Notes: generated from the letters alone by a model not told the origin. Positions 45,978 to 59,443 are shown, counted from the stretch's first letter. The stretch is 64,000 nt of DNA from Poecilobothrus nobilitatus (GCA_947095535.1 OX352773.1:257695590-257759589); one strand, 5' to 3'. Program-made: numbers and translations.

Positions 45978-46714
45978 TAGTGGTGGATTTAAGAATGTGC
46001 CGCCCCTAGGCCTTATTAATTATGCCTTCAAATTCAATTTTTTCTCAATGTTCTATGTGCATATAATTGAAGCGTCATTCAATTTGGCCTCTGTCATTTG
46101 TTTCATCGAAGCGTCATTCATCGTGGCCTCTGTCACGAAGATAAGTTTTATTTCTTTTTAAACAAGAAAATTACCTTTCAGCAGAACAATTTGTTACTGC
46201 TAGTGTCAGATAAATTCTAAAGAGGATTTCCACATTTCGAAACACGTTATTATATTTTTTTTGACATAAAAAATTGTTTAAATTCAGAGGCAAAATATCG
46301 TTTTTTGCATTGAACGTTTCTTTAAAATTTTTAATGTTTTAAAAAATATACAACAGGTGTCACCTTTCATAATTTTTATATTAACACTTATTTGTTGACA
46401 TCATTGTAATATAGGATTTAAAGTAATTTTGGTTTAAAAAGGAGTAGCACAATAAAAAAAATTAAAATTTATTGAAAAGTGGAGTAGATCTACTTCTATT
46501 GCAGGAAAGGGAGAACACTGACGTATATGCATACAAAACGATTAATATGATATACAACCTTTTTCTATATGTTATTAAGTTTTACATATTTAATACTAGA
46601 GAATAAAAAAAATTAATTTATTTTTGAAAATTTCAATTTTCTCTATCTAGTACATGCAAATTTTTTGCCACCCTAGGTAGGTGCCTTGTGTGCCTATTCG
46701 TAAATCCAGGACTA
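45978..46714. mobile_element. Non-autonomous hAT-type element, 737 bp
   Basis: The ends TAGTGGTGGATTTAAGAAT (45978) and ATTCGTAAATCCAGGACTA (to 46714) are imperfect inverted repeats of about 19 bp. The subterminal GCCGCCCCTAGGCC and GCCACCCTAGGTAGGTGCC are also inverted. The flanks TATTGGGC (45970-45977) and TAATGGGC (46715-46722) are an 8-bp target duplication with one mismatch, as hAT transposases produce. Inside is a short direct repeat of GAAGCGTCATTCA...TGGCCTCTGTCA (46068, 46106). No transposase frame was found. Confidence 0.88.
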
Positions 46715-46722
46715 TAATGGGC

Positions 46723-47419
46723 ATATGAATTTTGTGAGTACAACTCAAACAGTACCAAACAGTTAACTATAACAATAGGATTTTTTGTGTCTTTTGAAAA
46801 TTCCAACTTCATTTAGAGAAGAAAAAATGTATTTCTCAGAAACGGTATAAGAATCATCACCTGTCAACCCCTCAGCGAAAATTTAAATAAAAATTTACTG
46901 TACCTTAGTTTATTAAGACACTGTCTAATAACGACTCTGTCGTTAAATGTATGTTGAATCATATAAAGAAAAAGAAGACATAAAGAAAACAAAATTTGAT
47001 TGGAGTTTGATTAAAGTAATTAATATTTTTCTAAATATGAGTATTCATATTTACTTAATTAAACTATTGTTAAAGGATATCACATTTAGAAATTACTTTT
47101 TATCGCAAACTAATAAAAAAAAAAATAAATCACTAATACCAACAATCAAATAATTACAATGTACGACTACATGGGCCGCATTCGTTTATTCCTACTACGC
47201 GGAATTACCTAAGTGGAACTCTATTATGGATATAGCAATTCGTTTGTTGTCATAACTGCAAATATATGAACCTTATTACTATCAAATGTACTCCCAAAAT
47301 TTGGCTATTTCTTGATTTTCAGTCTGCCCAAATTCAATCTAAACAAATTCATCATTGTTTTACCTTCCAAATCTCTTTCTTTTCACATTTACTCAAATAT
47401 AATGAATAAATGAAACCTA
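46723..47419. other. AT-rich spacer
   Basis: A GC-richer patch at 47161-47215 (GGGCCGCATTCGTTTATTCC followed by TACTACGCGGAATTACC) may be the end of another element, but I could not find its partner. The 68-codon frame at 46947-47153 has no motif. Confidence 0.4.
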
Positions 47420-47695
47420 TAGGGCAGTTAATGTGGTATATTGGCTGGAAAATAGTGTTAGAAGAGGATAGGACATGATGCGGAAACTTGAAATTGGGGA
47501 GTGGGATTGTAATGAAACTTTCGATCCGCCTATTATTATTTTATTACTATTTTAACATCAGTAACGAAGCTATCGACATTTATCATAACATGCTGTAGTA
47601 TATAACACCTTCCTGCATGACATAATAATTTAAAGAAGCTACACCATAGCAACTATTACTATTAATGTTAGTATTATTGATATTTTGTTATTTAG
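47420..47695 (-). repeat. 300-bp stem-loop repeat, copy C
   Basis: On the minus strand the landmarks are TGGTGTAGCTTCTTTAAATT, GTCATGCAGGAAGGTGTTAT, AAATAATAATAGGCGGATCG, CAATCCCACTCCCCAATTTC, GCATCATGTCCTATCCTCTT and CAGCCAATATACC (stem arm 47437-47446). The partner stem arm is degraded, and the terminal hairpin is not evident. Confidence 0.72.
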
Positions 47696-48334
47696 ATCAG
47701 AATTAACATTATAATTTAAAAATGATATTTAACTATCACATTTTCTGAAAATTAAACCAACTAAAGTAAGAATTATATTCAACTACAAAGGTCAAACAAT
47801 TATTTACATACCAAATTTTTTAATCTGTTAATATCAAAATTTTTATATAAATTTAATTTGTCTAACTGTTATGAAATATCGAAATTCTTCAAGTTCTGTT
47901 GTATTTTAAATATTTAAAAAAACAAAAAAAAAAAAATAATAATAATAATGTTCAATAATTTTTTACAAAATAAATTCTCTTAAAAAAAAATTTCATTAAA
48001 AAATTCCATTATTTTGTAAAAAACATAAAAAAAGCGAATACTCAAAAAAGTTTTCAAAAAATTAACATGCATCTCTTTTTAATGAATTGATAGTTAAGTG
48101 ATGGAAATACAAAAAAAAACTTGAGATTAAATGAAGAGTTTCAAATAATTTTTCTTAAACTGCATTTAATGTAATATAAATTTTTTTTTTTTTCTTTTTT
48201 TGTAATCCTCGATTTTTTTTCACAGTAAATTACAAAAATATTACAATAAATTAATTTTCTTTTTTTTTTTATTATTATTTTAAAATTAGCAAATATTTTT
48301 TTTTACTACATTTAAACCATAAATTTATAAAGAG

Positions 48335-48440
48335 TTACGAACGAGGCAAAAAAACGTAGTACTTATTGGCTGCGGACTAGGAAAAGGAGAAGATAGAACT
48401 GAATGCGGAAATTTGAAATTGAAGAATCGGACTGCCATTT
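48335..48440 (-). repeat. 300-bp stem-loop repeat, partial copy E
   Basis: The minus-strand words GTCCGATTCTTCAATTTCAA, TTCCGCATTCAGTTCTATCT and GCAGCCAATAAGTAC match the middle of copies A-D. The 5' half is missing. Confidence 0.6.
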
Positions 48441-49569
48441 ATCATTTGTATCATCTGTAGATCATGTAAGTAATTTGTAAGTCATTTGTACTTCAGGAAA
48501 AAATTCTCAAATCAAAACCCGGATATCTCAAAATATTATATAAAATATAATAATATAATAAAAAGGAAATTAATAATATAATTTTAATTTAATACGTATA
48601 ACGGAATCACACGTAAAAAGAAAAAATTTACTTATTTTCTTATCATATTGCATGTGGTGGGAGAATCAATACCAATGAAAATAACCTCTATATTTTGAAA
48701 ATAAATTCCCCATATTTTTGAAATCTATATCAGATCTGAATAATTATCATAATTAGGCATCAAACATATTGTAGAAACCATTTAAGTAAATATGTCTAAA
48801 TGAAAAAAAAATTAACCCTTTGATGAACCTTAAACAAACCTTAACACAAACATTATTTTATTTCGTACCGAATTTTCCACAAAGAAAAAAAAAAAAGAAC
48901 AAAAATTTTATTTAACATTTTTAAAAATTTCAATGATGATTATACTATACCATATGATTATATCCTATATGAAGATTAAATGATCGGCCATCAAAGTGTT
49001 AATTAAGTTAGTATATAATTTAAAGTTTCTACATTCTCCCGAAATAATCCCATACTTTCTAATTAAACCTTACACTAAATTTTTCAATATTTATTTTTAA
49101 TTTCACTAACCAAATGACAAAAATTCTTTCCCAACTATATTGTAAACATATAGGCTTTTTACATAAGATCATTTATATCAAAAGCCTAATTAATATTATC
49201 ACATTATTTATATTTTTTTTTGGAAAATTTTCATAAATAACCATATAAGAAAAAATACATATACATATTTAATTTTAGAACCTAATTTTGATTCTTAACA
49301 CTAAAAAAAATAATTAAAATGATTATAAGTACTGTAATAATTTTGTAAATTACTGTAAATGTCTAGAGAAGAGTACATATAGTAAAAATATAGATAAAAT
49401 CTATAAATCCTTTCTGTACTTTAAAAATAGTTTTTTTTTGCATTTTACTAATAGAAAAAGTATTTTCCGGAAACATTATATTTATTGCTATATAATGTTA
49501 TGTCCTAAGTTATCCTCTAGAAATTAGTTACTTCCTGATAGTTTACACATACATTTATAGATAACTAAA

Positions 49570-49600
<31 letters not shown>

Positions 49601-49662
49601 TTCATTTAATGATAGTTTTGTTCTTTTATTTTTATTATCTATATAATATTATGAAAGTGTAC

Positions 49663-49693
<31 letters not shown>

Positions 49694-50324
49694 GCAATAT
49701 ATTCTAATGTAAAATGTGCTAGGATGTAAATATATAAAAAAAAATTTATTGATGTCCTTAGAAATAAAATTGTTATTGACAACAGCATAAAGAAAAATTT
49801 TCCATTAATGGATCCGTTTACTGAATACTTATTCCAAGTGGTATTATTCTTCTTCCATCATTTCATTATACACGAATAATAATGTACAGTAAAATCTTTT
49901 TAAATAAAACTTATTATTATTTTCTTTTAATTTATATTATAAATAATATTAAAAAATTTCAAATAATTTACCTTTTCTATTGAACAAAAATTTAATTATT
50001 CCAGAAATAAATTTAAATATTTTATCAGAATTTATCAGAGTTTTTAAGTTTTAATGTACGTACAATAAATAATCATTTAGAAATGTATTCTTCTACTCTG
50101 ATTCAGTCTTAGTTTACATGAATTCTTTTTGATCAGTTCTCTTTATACTTAAAGATTTTTTTCTTCATTAACCATAATACAATAATATATAGTTATTCAT
50201 CTTACATGTAACCAATGATTTACTTTCTCCAATTTATTCAATAATTGTACAAACGATTGCAGGCTTTCTTCGAATTTTATATAAATAAATTTCACTGATG
50301 ATGCCTGGACTCTATAGCAAATAG
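48441..50324. other. AT-rich desert with TA microsatellites
   Basis: TA tracts lie at about 49570-49594 and 49661-49692. No gene recognised. Confidence 0.5.
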
Positions 50325-50625
50325 TAATAATAATAGGCAAAGCTGGAGCAGTAACAGTGGAGCTGCTTTCAATTATTATATTGTGTAGGAAGATGCTAAA
50401 TTCTATTGCATAGTTTATCTGCTGATGTCTTCATATCTGGTAGCAATGGATCGATTGTTTTATTACAGTCCCACTCTTCAATTCAAATTTTCCATATTCT
50501 TGCCCTATCCGCTCCTATCCTTACTATCTAACCAATATACAGTATTAGCAGTTAGAGGTTTCATCCCAATATATTGGCTAAAGGAGGAGGTGAATTTAGT
50601 CAGTTAGAATTAGACGCTATACTAA
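50325..50625 (+). repeat. 300-bp stem-loop repeat, copy B
   Basis: GTGGAGCTGCTTTCAATTAT, TTGTGTAGGAAGATGCTAAA, ACAGTCCCACTCTTCAATTC, TTGCCCTATCCGCTCCTATC, then the stem AACCAATATA (50530-50539) against TATATTGGCTA (50570-50580), AGGAGGAGGTG and a weakened terminal hairpin (50599-50615). It is the best-kept plus-strand copy. The small frame at 50425-50607 simply follows it. Confidence 0.75.
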
Positions 50626-52137
50626 GAGGAAATTTTTAGTGTTTTTTTGGATCATTCTCAACTGTCTTAGGCTCTTTTACCTCTCTCTAAATAAAAAAAA
50701 CTAAGGCAAATAGGCAAGGTCAAATTGCCTCTCTTAGGCAAATAAAAATAAGAAAATAAGTCAATAACTAATCAACATTTTACCTATATCAAGGTAATTG
50801 GAAAATAGTTGCGATAAAAAATATTCTTACCACTAAACTTATAACAATAGTATTTAATCTAGAATTGATTCTAACTGAATTCATCTGTTTATAATACAAT
50901 TGAATTCATTATGATTTCCATTCTTTTAGATTTTCGTCCTTCTTAATTCTATTTTTTCTTCAATTTGATTCAAATTATATACATATAATATACACATATA
51001 CACACATATATCCTAGAATATACATTAAGTATGAAAAAAGTCATACGTACATAAATAGTTTCATATTCATTATGATGTTCATCCTTAAAAAAAAAGTAGC
51101 AACAAAATAATATGAAAGCTACTACAGTACAAAAAAAAATTGTAGTTATTATTGTACAGTATAACAATTTTTATGATACTTTTTGTTGTCTTTTTTAAGT
51201 TTTTAACATTAAAAATAGGTTGTACAATACTACATATAACTACGCCAATTTTCTTTAATGTAATAAAATAAATTTTTATAAGCAATTGACACGTTTATTT
51301 GGGATTAAGAACCGAATAAAAAAAAAAAATAAAAATAATAACAAAAAACATAAGTAATAACAAAAACATTAACAGGAAAAACAAAAACACTTGAAATAAT
51401 AAAATAGAAGAACACAAATAGACAGTATAAAATTGGTATTTTTTTTTTTTTTTTTGATATACAGGGTATCATACTAAAACTTCATAATATTGGAAATCTT
51501 CAAAAAATTTTAACAAATCTAATAGAAATATTTTTATGATAATTAGATCTTTAATACTAAAAACTGTTCTTGATATGATCTCACATTATGATAGATCTCT
51601 CCTAATGAAACACCCTATTTATATACATATATAACATGTGTTTATGTATAGATAAGAAGAAAAATGAGAGGCTATTATTTATATAGCATACAAAAAATAA
51701 TGTTCTTGTTGTAATAATAACTAAGACTTATGCTATTTCATTAAAAATAAAAAATAAAAAATAAAAACAAAAAAAAAAATACAAAAATTAAAACAAAAGG
51801 ACAGAAATTAGAAATAGTATCACAAATGGTTCAAATATTCGATACCACTATAATGAAAACAAAAAAAAAATGTTTATGATTAGAATTTTAGCGTTGTAAT
51901 AATCTCAGTGAAACATAATTTCTATTATTTAGACTATGAATCTTCTATAAAATACTGAAACGATAACTAGTCGATACTATGAACTAATCTAGGTATTGCG
52001 AATGATCAAATGGAATAAAATTTGCAAACAAAAGATCATAAATTCGTTTTTCATCACAGGATCATAATAAAAATATATGTAACAATGACAATTTCCTTGA
52101 ACTGTTAAAAAGATTTGTATTTGAAATTATTTTAATC

Positions 52138-52345
52138 GTTTGTATTGTAGGGAGTATTGTATTCGTTTGTATTGTAGGGAGTATAGTATTGTATTGTATC
52201 CTCTATTCACCTTCCATATTATATGATTAAAATTATTAATTTTCTAACTATTGGTAACTATTGGTATTTTCTAATTTCTAACTATTGGAGGCTGTTGGTA
52301 TTTTCTATATGTCTGTTAAAAATTTTATCTTATTCATGTATTACT
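52138..52345 (+). repeat. Cluster of short tandem duplications
   Basis: CGTTTGTATTGTAGGGAGTA is duplicated at 52138 and 52165. ATTTTCTAA-CTATTGG words repeat at 52236-52300. TTCATGTATTACTTAA is duplicated at 52335 and 52351. Three unrelated short duplications in 210 bp suggest local slippage. Confidence 0.7.
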
Positions 52346-53692
52346 TAATTCATGTATTACTTAATATTCTTCTGAATAGCACATATCATTTCATATATCA
52401 TAAAGAAGGAATTTGGATTCTATACGCAAAATATTTAAGCATATCCTTTTGCTTTCAATTTTGAGCTTAATTGTTTAAATTCGGTTACTATATTTTGTGG
52501 CTAGATTAGATTGACTTATATAAGGTTTGTCTCATCTGTATTATATATTATTTATAAATTCATCGGTGACATTTTCTTACTTCAGCATCATTAGCTTCTT
52601 CAAATGTTGACTATGCGTTAATATTAAAATATTATTAATAAAATAAAATTAGAAGACGCCCTTTCTATATTTCTAATTTGATGCTATATTAGTGATAATC
52701 TTTGTACAAGATAATAGACTTATTATTCATATAAAAGATACAGGTAATTGATCAATCGTTTCGGAAAATGAAACAGAAAACTAAATTTTAGTATAAGACT
52801 AAATCAATTTAAAATCTAAATAAAAAAAATGTTCTGAGGAATAACTTAACCTCTTCAAAAACAAATTAAAAACACACATTCTTCTTTAGATTTAGAATAT
52901 AGTTTTTGAAACAAATTACCATAGATGCCCACAATCAAAAAAATTAATTTTAGTAGACTAATTATAACCATTTACTTACTAGTACACCTAAAAGTATGCA
53001 AAAATATTTTTAAGTTCAACAATTTTGGTAGTCCCAAATATATATAATGTTAAGTGTACATAATTGCACTTACATTTTTTTTTCTAAATTTCATACAACA
53101 GCTACAAAAATATTTGTGAACCGTGACGTCAGACTTATTTCTTATCCTTTAGAAAAGCTAGAATTTAAGGAACGTTATAAAATTTAACTTTTTAATAACG
53201 TGCATTAAAAACAGAACAAAGAAAAAAGAAGGACAAAATAAAATGAATCAAAATAAGTTATGAAAACTATTGTGATACGATAGAAAGAGAAGAAGTAAAA
53301 TATAAGATGCTCAATAAAATATATGTATAAATATCCTTTTTTTTCTTTTGTTATGATTAATGACAGGACATAGACAAAAATATTTTTTTTTTTTATGAAC
53401 AATAAAAAAAAAATTGAATAATCGGAAGTATTTTAGAAATATTTTCAATTTAAAAAGTTAAAAAATGAAAAAGAAAATAATCAGTTTTTTTTTTTATCCT
53501 TTCCTATTATTTTCCTTTTCAATACATAGCAAAAGTAGAAACAATGATCTTTATAAATGAAAAGGAAAAAATAAAGAAATTTTGTTTTTTTTTTTTTTCA
53601 TTCTTATAATCCTTTTTATTTATTGGCGCCAATTTAGGATGTATTATTGGGTAGTTACATTTCTTTATCATTCAATATTAAATTGAATTACA

Positions 53693-53724
<32 letters not shown>

Positions 53725-53757
53725 CACATATACATATATATATATATATATATATTT
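53693..53757 (+). repeat. Compound TA/CATA microsatellite
   Basis: About 65 bp of alternating T and A interrupted by four C-containing units (CATATATA, CACATATACATA). Confidence 0.9.
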
Positions 53758-56336
53758 AGAAAATATTAAATGAAATTCAAAAAACATTTATAATAGCAAA
53801 AGAATGTTCCCCAATATCTATGATTAATATACCATTCATATATTGAACATATAGTTTCGAACAACGATTAGTTGGTATACTTTTAAAAAATTATTCCATT
53901 TATAATACATATAGCATTTCTGGATAAGAATTTTATAAATTTTTAGAGCCTTTTTATTTTATCAATATTTCTTTGTTGATTGTAAGTACCGTCTTATATC
54001 CATCTTTGATTAAAATATCATTATTTTTATCCAATTAAGATCCAATATTTCTCTTTTTGTTTAATTAACAATTAGTCTGAAAATACTTTGATCTTGAAGC
54101 CGCTATAATTACCAGTTTTATTTATCTAACCTAAGTATCCTAGAAATATACTAAACTAAATCAAAAGGATATACAGAATAAAAAAGATATGCAAATGTTC
54201 ATCAATGTTTATGTTTATTTTGTTGATGAAAATTTGTGGTATAAGAACTGAGAAAAATCACAAAAATTTAATACCTCATGATATTAGATTACAATTAGAA
54301 AAGTATTAGGTTCTTATTGTAATGATGTTGACCGTTAGTTCTTATTAAAACTTAAAAACTGATTACAATTTTAGTATCTATGTTAATATCTAATAATTTT
54401 TAAGAGGCACTTAGTCTTATTGTTATTAGTCCTTATTGATTGAAAAATTCACAATTTTGAAAATTGAAATTTAAATGGGTGTCGATATTAAAAAGCAAAC
54501 ACATCGTAAAAAAATATAAAAAATAAAACTAAAAAAATAAATAATAATTTTTGGTAGTTTAGTTGATAAATTGAAAAAGTCAAGGAGTATGGATAAGTTT
54601 TTCATTGTTTTTATTAGAAATGAAAGAAATTTTGAAAAATTATGACTATTTCTTTAATTTTTTTTTTTTCATTTGAAAGAAGTGAAATGAGTATTTGTAA
54701 AAAATAAAAGAAAAAGTTAAATGGTTGAAATATATTATTTTATTTTTCATTTTTAATGACAAGCAATTACAAAAATAGGAAATTTGAGTTTTGTTATTTT
54801 TCAAGTGAAAAAAAAAACAATTACGTAAGAATTATATGGTTAATTGTTTTTTTTTCGTAAACTGTTGGCTAAACAATTACCCTATCAAAACAATTATTCT
54901 ATACTGAAAAGAATAAACAATTAAATTGAATTAGAGTTTAATTGAATTAAAAAAAAAAATTAAAATTTAATTATTTGAAATTTTATAGGAATATAAAGAA
55001 AATTTTTCACCATAATTACAATAAGTTCATTACATTGACATACAGAAAGTTCGAAATCTTCGGTTGAGCTAATTCTTCTGTCTACAGTTAATATCTATAT
55101 GAAGGGAAAGTAAATACAATCCAATTATTTTGTGGTGGTAAAAATATTAACAGTATAAGGAAGTAAACTAATAAAACTCTAAAAGGATATTCTTGAATTT
55201 TATAAGGAATAAAAATATAGTCAATACCAAAACCACAATAATGATTTAGAAAAAAACAAAAACACAATTATCATTAGGCTTTTTTATTGTTCCTTCAATA
55301 TTCAATAATTTTATACTATTTACTAAGTAATCAAAAATACAATTTATATATTTAAAAATAAAATAATACCTATATGATTTGTTGGTTGGTTTACATGGTT
55401 GCTCTATAGAAATTCATCAAGAGAGTACATTTAGCACAGACAAGGTGCCGTTTTGATACCATTCCCTTATATTGTGGTTGCCAACAATGTTCTATAACCA
55501 GCCCGTAGAGTTCAGAAACAAAATTAGTTCTCTAAAGTTACTTTCGGATAAATAGTTTATGCCTGAGAAAGAAGGGAATCCCCAGATTTTTTATCTAAGC
55601 CTAATCAAGACCAGACATTCGTAATAGAGAATGTCATGGAGAGAAACCATCCATCCTTCATCCCTTCCTCTTCCTCTCTATATAGATATGTTTTTGTTCT
55701 TTTTTCCTTAAAATTAGGCCAACTCTTTCTTAAAGTTTTGCCGTAGTAAAACCTAGATGCGAATTGTGTTTTTTCATAGAAAATAGTACATAATTTTCAA
55801 ATATCTTTGTAAGGAAATAAAATAAATTAAAATTTAAAATATTTTTGGATACAAAAATAAAATTAATAAAAGTTAAAAAAAAGAAAAATGAATTTAGTGA
55901 ACATTTTCTTATAAAAAAAAAAAGATCCCTTCAAGTTACGGCTTTAACATTTCATTTGAAGTATTATGAAAAATTTTAAATCTAAATAATATTTAGCATA
56001 ACCTAAATATATTATTTCATTATTATCTGGAATCTAATTTAAAATTTTTAAGCATTGGTACTTAAGGATCTTATAATTTTTTAACAAAAAATAAACGAGT
56101 TTCATTTCAAAGTACGTAAGAGTCTTTATTACAAAATACATAATACAAATAAACTGATTTTTCCCAAAATTGTTACTGAAAATTTGCTAAAAACTACATA
56201 TTTTAGATACTTTTTAACAATCAATCAAAATATTCAGGTGATTAATTAATTGTCTTATTGATAAAATAGTTGTTACAAATTACAGAAGCAAAAAAAAATT
56301 ATATAAAATGTATTATAATTTAAAATGTAGGGGCAG

Positions 56337-56522
56337 GGGCCTCGGTCGCTTAATGGGTAGGAGCGTATAAAACGCTGTAAACACCAAGGGAGTATCGGTT
56401 CGAATCCCACATACGTCGTAAGAGTTATTCCCACTTACGACATTTACAGCCACGCCTGAACATGAAAGACTGTGTAATTTCCTGTACATATTTATGTGGC
56501 AGAGAAATGCATTAAAAAAAAA
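56337..56522 (+). mobile_element. tRNA-derived SINE, best-preserved copy
   Basis: The head GGTCGCTTAATGGGTAGGAG with box B GGTTCGAATCCC is followed by GTCGTAAG...CTTACGAC, which pair perfectly over 8 bp, then TTACAGCCACGCCTGAACAT, TTATGTGGCAGAGAAATGCA and A9. It belongs to the same family as 7193-7371 and 30909-31100. The intact box A/box B spacing means polymerase III transcription is possible. Confidence 0.9.
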
Positions 56523-57129
56523 TTTTAAATATAAAGAGTTTTTTGAATTTTCATTAAATACACATGTAATATTTTAAAGATTTTAGTTGTGAATTTGATG
56601 AAAAAAATACTAGAATTAAGAAAAATTTTCAAACGTCAAAAGCTATACGGTTTGTGTCTCCAATAGATTTCACTGCGATTTCATAAAAGTAATTTATGGA
56701 AAAATGACAGTTCTTTAGCATTGTACACAGAATTATTATGAAAATTTTATGTAATATATAAATATTTATATAATAAAAATACATATATACATATAATGAA
56801 ATAAAACAAGTTTTGTGTCCTATTTATTTATTTATTGATTTAAACTAAGGCATATAAATACACGTATAGTAGCTTAAACCGATTTGCCTATAAGACATGT
56901 GGATTAGAAGTTAATTTTACATTTTATATTCAGTTCTTATTATATATTTTGTACTTCATTGTTTTTTATGTTATTTTTAGATCTTATATCTAATTTTTCT
57001 TATATTCTATTTGACTAAACCTAATATTTTATTTTAATTAACTTAATATATCTATGAATTCATTTTTTTACTTGTTTCTATGTTTTTATACCAATAATAT
57101 ATATACTCAATATATATTATATTATATAT
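56523..57129. other. AT-rich spacer
   Basis: TTTATTTATTTATTGATT and ATATAT tracts; nothing else. The last 30 bp (TATATATTATATTATATATT) abut the truncated end of DINE-like copy 3. Confidence 0.45.
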
Positions 57130-58575
57130 TGAGCCATGTCCGTCCGTCCGTCCGTCAGCATTCTAACTCAAAAACTAAGAAAGCTAGAATCTTGAAATTT
57201 ACACAAAATATTTTGGGAGTAATTTGTAGGTTCCCTATTTTTTTTGGTTGAGTTTGGACCAAGCCTTAGGGTAGCTCTCGAACACCTAACTTTTAGATCC
57301 CCACATTTTTTTTGCAATAGAGCTATGAAATTTTAACTACTGATAGACCTCACAAAAATATTAATTTTACTTTTAATAACTTTTTTTTGTAGCCCCACCC
57401 GTTACGGAGCTACAGCTCCCCAAAGGTTCAAAAAAGCTCTATATTTAAATTGTTATAGCACAAGTTCTATAAAGTATATCTTCATTTTGAAAACGCCAAA
57501 CGATTACTACTTTCATTAGCTTTAAAAGTATATATACAATAGATATATATTTTTGGCATACAGTGTCTTAATTTACCGTTATGCGAAACTCAAATTTTGC
57601 AAAATTCTTTAACCCTTCCATCTTCTAAACGGTTAAAGTTGGAAACTTGAAATTTTGACAGAAGTTAGATCTTTGAAAATTAGTATGAGTTATTTAATTT
57701 TTTTTGTATCACCCCCCGTTTAGGAGCTGTAAGGGGCCAAAAACTGAAAATTTCCTATTTTTAAACACCTGTAACTTGAACACCTGTTAAAATTTTTTTG
57801 AAGTAATACACAAAAATTAAAGCTTCAACATTATACTTTTATTTCTGTTAACAACTTTTTTTAATAATATAGGGTTACTTTATAATTGACGAAAGTGTTA
57901 CTTGATTTTTTCAAATTTTCTAACAAATTTCTTTAACGAATTTTTTCCATTTTGTTTTACTCGATAATTTGAAATTGTTGAGGATATAATGCGAAGTATA
58001 TAAAAATGTAATTAAATAAACAACATAACGGTTGCTTGAAGAATTTTTATTTATATGATATTGATATATATACATACTTATATAATATCATATTTATTTA
58101 CATATCGTATATGTCACTGGTGAATGAATGATAAGAGTATAGATGTATATTATATAGCGCCGTATTTACATACATATATTTATTTTATTGTACTTATAAG
58201 AAATTATTCTGTCAATGGAATATTTAAATATAATATAATATAATATTTAAAATTATATTTACTGTTTTGTACTTAGTAAATTTAATATACATTTACCGCT
58301 TAGTATTAAATGGTATTATAGAATATTTGAAAAAGTCTTGGATTGATAATCGTTATGTGGAAGGTTAGAATCTGCTTTTGAAGAATGTACATATAAACAT
58401 ATAGTTTGAATATATGTACAACCCATAGTTCTAGAAATTATAAAATTCACCCAAATTATTTTAAAATACTAAAATATTAAAAAAATAATATTGTAAGCAG
58501 AGTGACAGGCTGTGAACATACTAACGGTTCGTACGGGTATCTAAGAGTTGACAAAGTCAACTGTATTCTTCCTCG
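57130..58575 (+). mobile_element. DINE-like element, copy 3, head-truncated
   Basis: It matches copy 2 from TGAGCCATGTCCGTCCGTCC to the end CTGTATTCTTCCTCG with very few differences. It lacks the first about 120 bp, i.e. the hairpin head. A short deletion is visible near 57697 where the GTCATTTCAGAAATTTTTT segment is shortened. Loss of the head should make it immobile, yet it is as fresh as the full copies. The 65-codon frame at 57054-57251 spans its junction and is not a gene. Confidence 0.85.
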
Positions 58576-58658
58576 TTTTTTATAAAATATATTATATTTT
58601 TAGTTATTGTCTAATTTTTAATTATTTTGAATGTATTTTGTGTGTATTTTGTTTTTAG

Positions 58659-58709
58659 ATCGACCACCAAGCTGGTGTCAACCGCCATTATTATGATCTT
58701 GTAGCATAA
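58659..58709 (+). CDS. Possible terminal coding exon of an unseen gene
   Basis: A good acceptor (TTTTGTTTTTAG, to 58658) is followed by a 51-base frame with high G+C for this window: IDHQAGVNRHYYDLVA and stop TAA. Downstream it returns to A/T sequence at once. This is what a short last exon of a large-intron gene would look like. No upstream exon on this strand could be identified, and the protein is not recognised. A shared 17-bp inverted word with 59477-59493 (see rejected items) leaves open that it belongs to a repeat. Confidence 0.3.
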   Translation: MDHQAGVNRHYYDLVA

Positions 58710-59443
58710 AATATTTAATCAAATCAAAATTTTTTTACAGATTATATTATTTCTAAAATGAGGTATTTATTACTTTCTAATTTCTATTGAAATTTTTCTT
58801 TAGTGTTTTTATTTTAACAACTTTTTTTTAAGAAAAAATTGTTTTAATTTCTTAAATTTATCGTTTCATCTATTAAAGAGTTATCTTAAAAAAAAAAAGA
58901 ATTTTTTTAAATTTAAATAGAAAAAGTTTTTACCAAATAAATCAAAGTAAAAATATTTCACATTTTTTAGTCAATAAATTTTTCCTTTTTTTGCAAAATC
59001 ATAAAAAACAATTTACTTTTAAATTCGAATATAAAAAAATTCTTAGAAAAAATTATCTTTAGAAATATTTTTTTTTTTTAGTAATTTGGCAAAAAAATCA
59101 GAAGAGTGAAAAACATAAACACTACAATAATAATAAAAATTACATAAAATAACACTAAAAATAAAACAATTTTTAATCTTTAAAAAAATAAAAATGTTTT
59201 TCTTTTTAAGAAAGGACATTCGAAAGGACATTTATTTGTTTAAAAAATCTAGTAGAGAATGATTGTCTAAACATTTTATTTTCTTAACTAATTTTAAATT
59301 GAATTGAAAATTTTCGAATAGTGAACATCAACTTTAAAGTTAACTTTTTGGCAAACTGAATTCGAAAATCAACACTTTTTAAAACTACATAAAAAACGAA
59401 ATATATAAATAAACTACATAAAAATGTTCAAGTTCAAAAATGA
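58710..59443. other. AT-rich spacer
   Basis: Nothing recognised; many A and T runs. Confidence 0.4.

Larger units (their letters stand above)
50626..56336. other. AT-rich desert (5.7 kb)
   Basis: Contents are small tandem duplications at 52138-52345 (listed separately), a compound TA/CATA microsatellite at 53693-53757, and a patch at 55385-55690 with clearly higher G+C (words such as GTGCCGTTTTGATACCATTC and GGTTGCCAACAATGTTC) that could be a transposed sequence but gives no recognisable frame. No exon found. Confidence 0.45.

Noticed and set aside
56337..56420. A functional tRNA gene
   Set aside because: The box A and B spacing is right, but the acceptor and anticodon stems do not pair and a common body with A tail follows in several copies, so it is a SINE.
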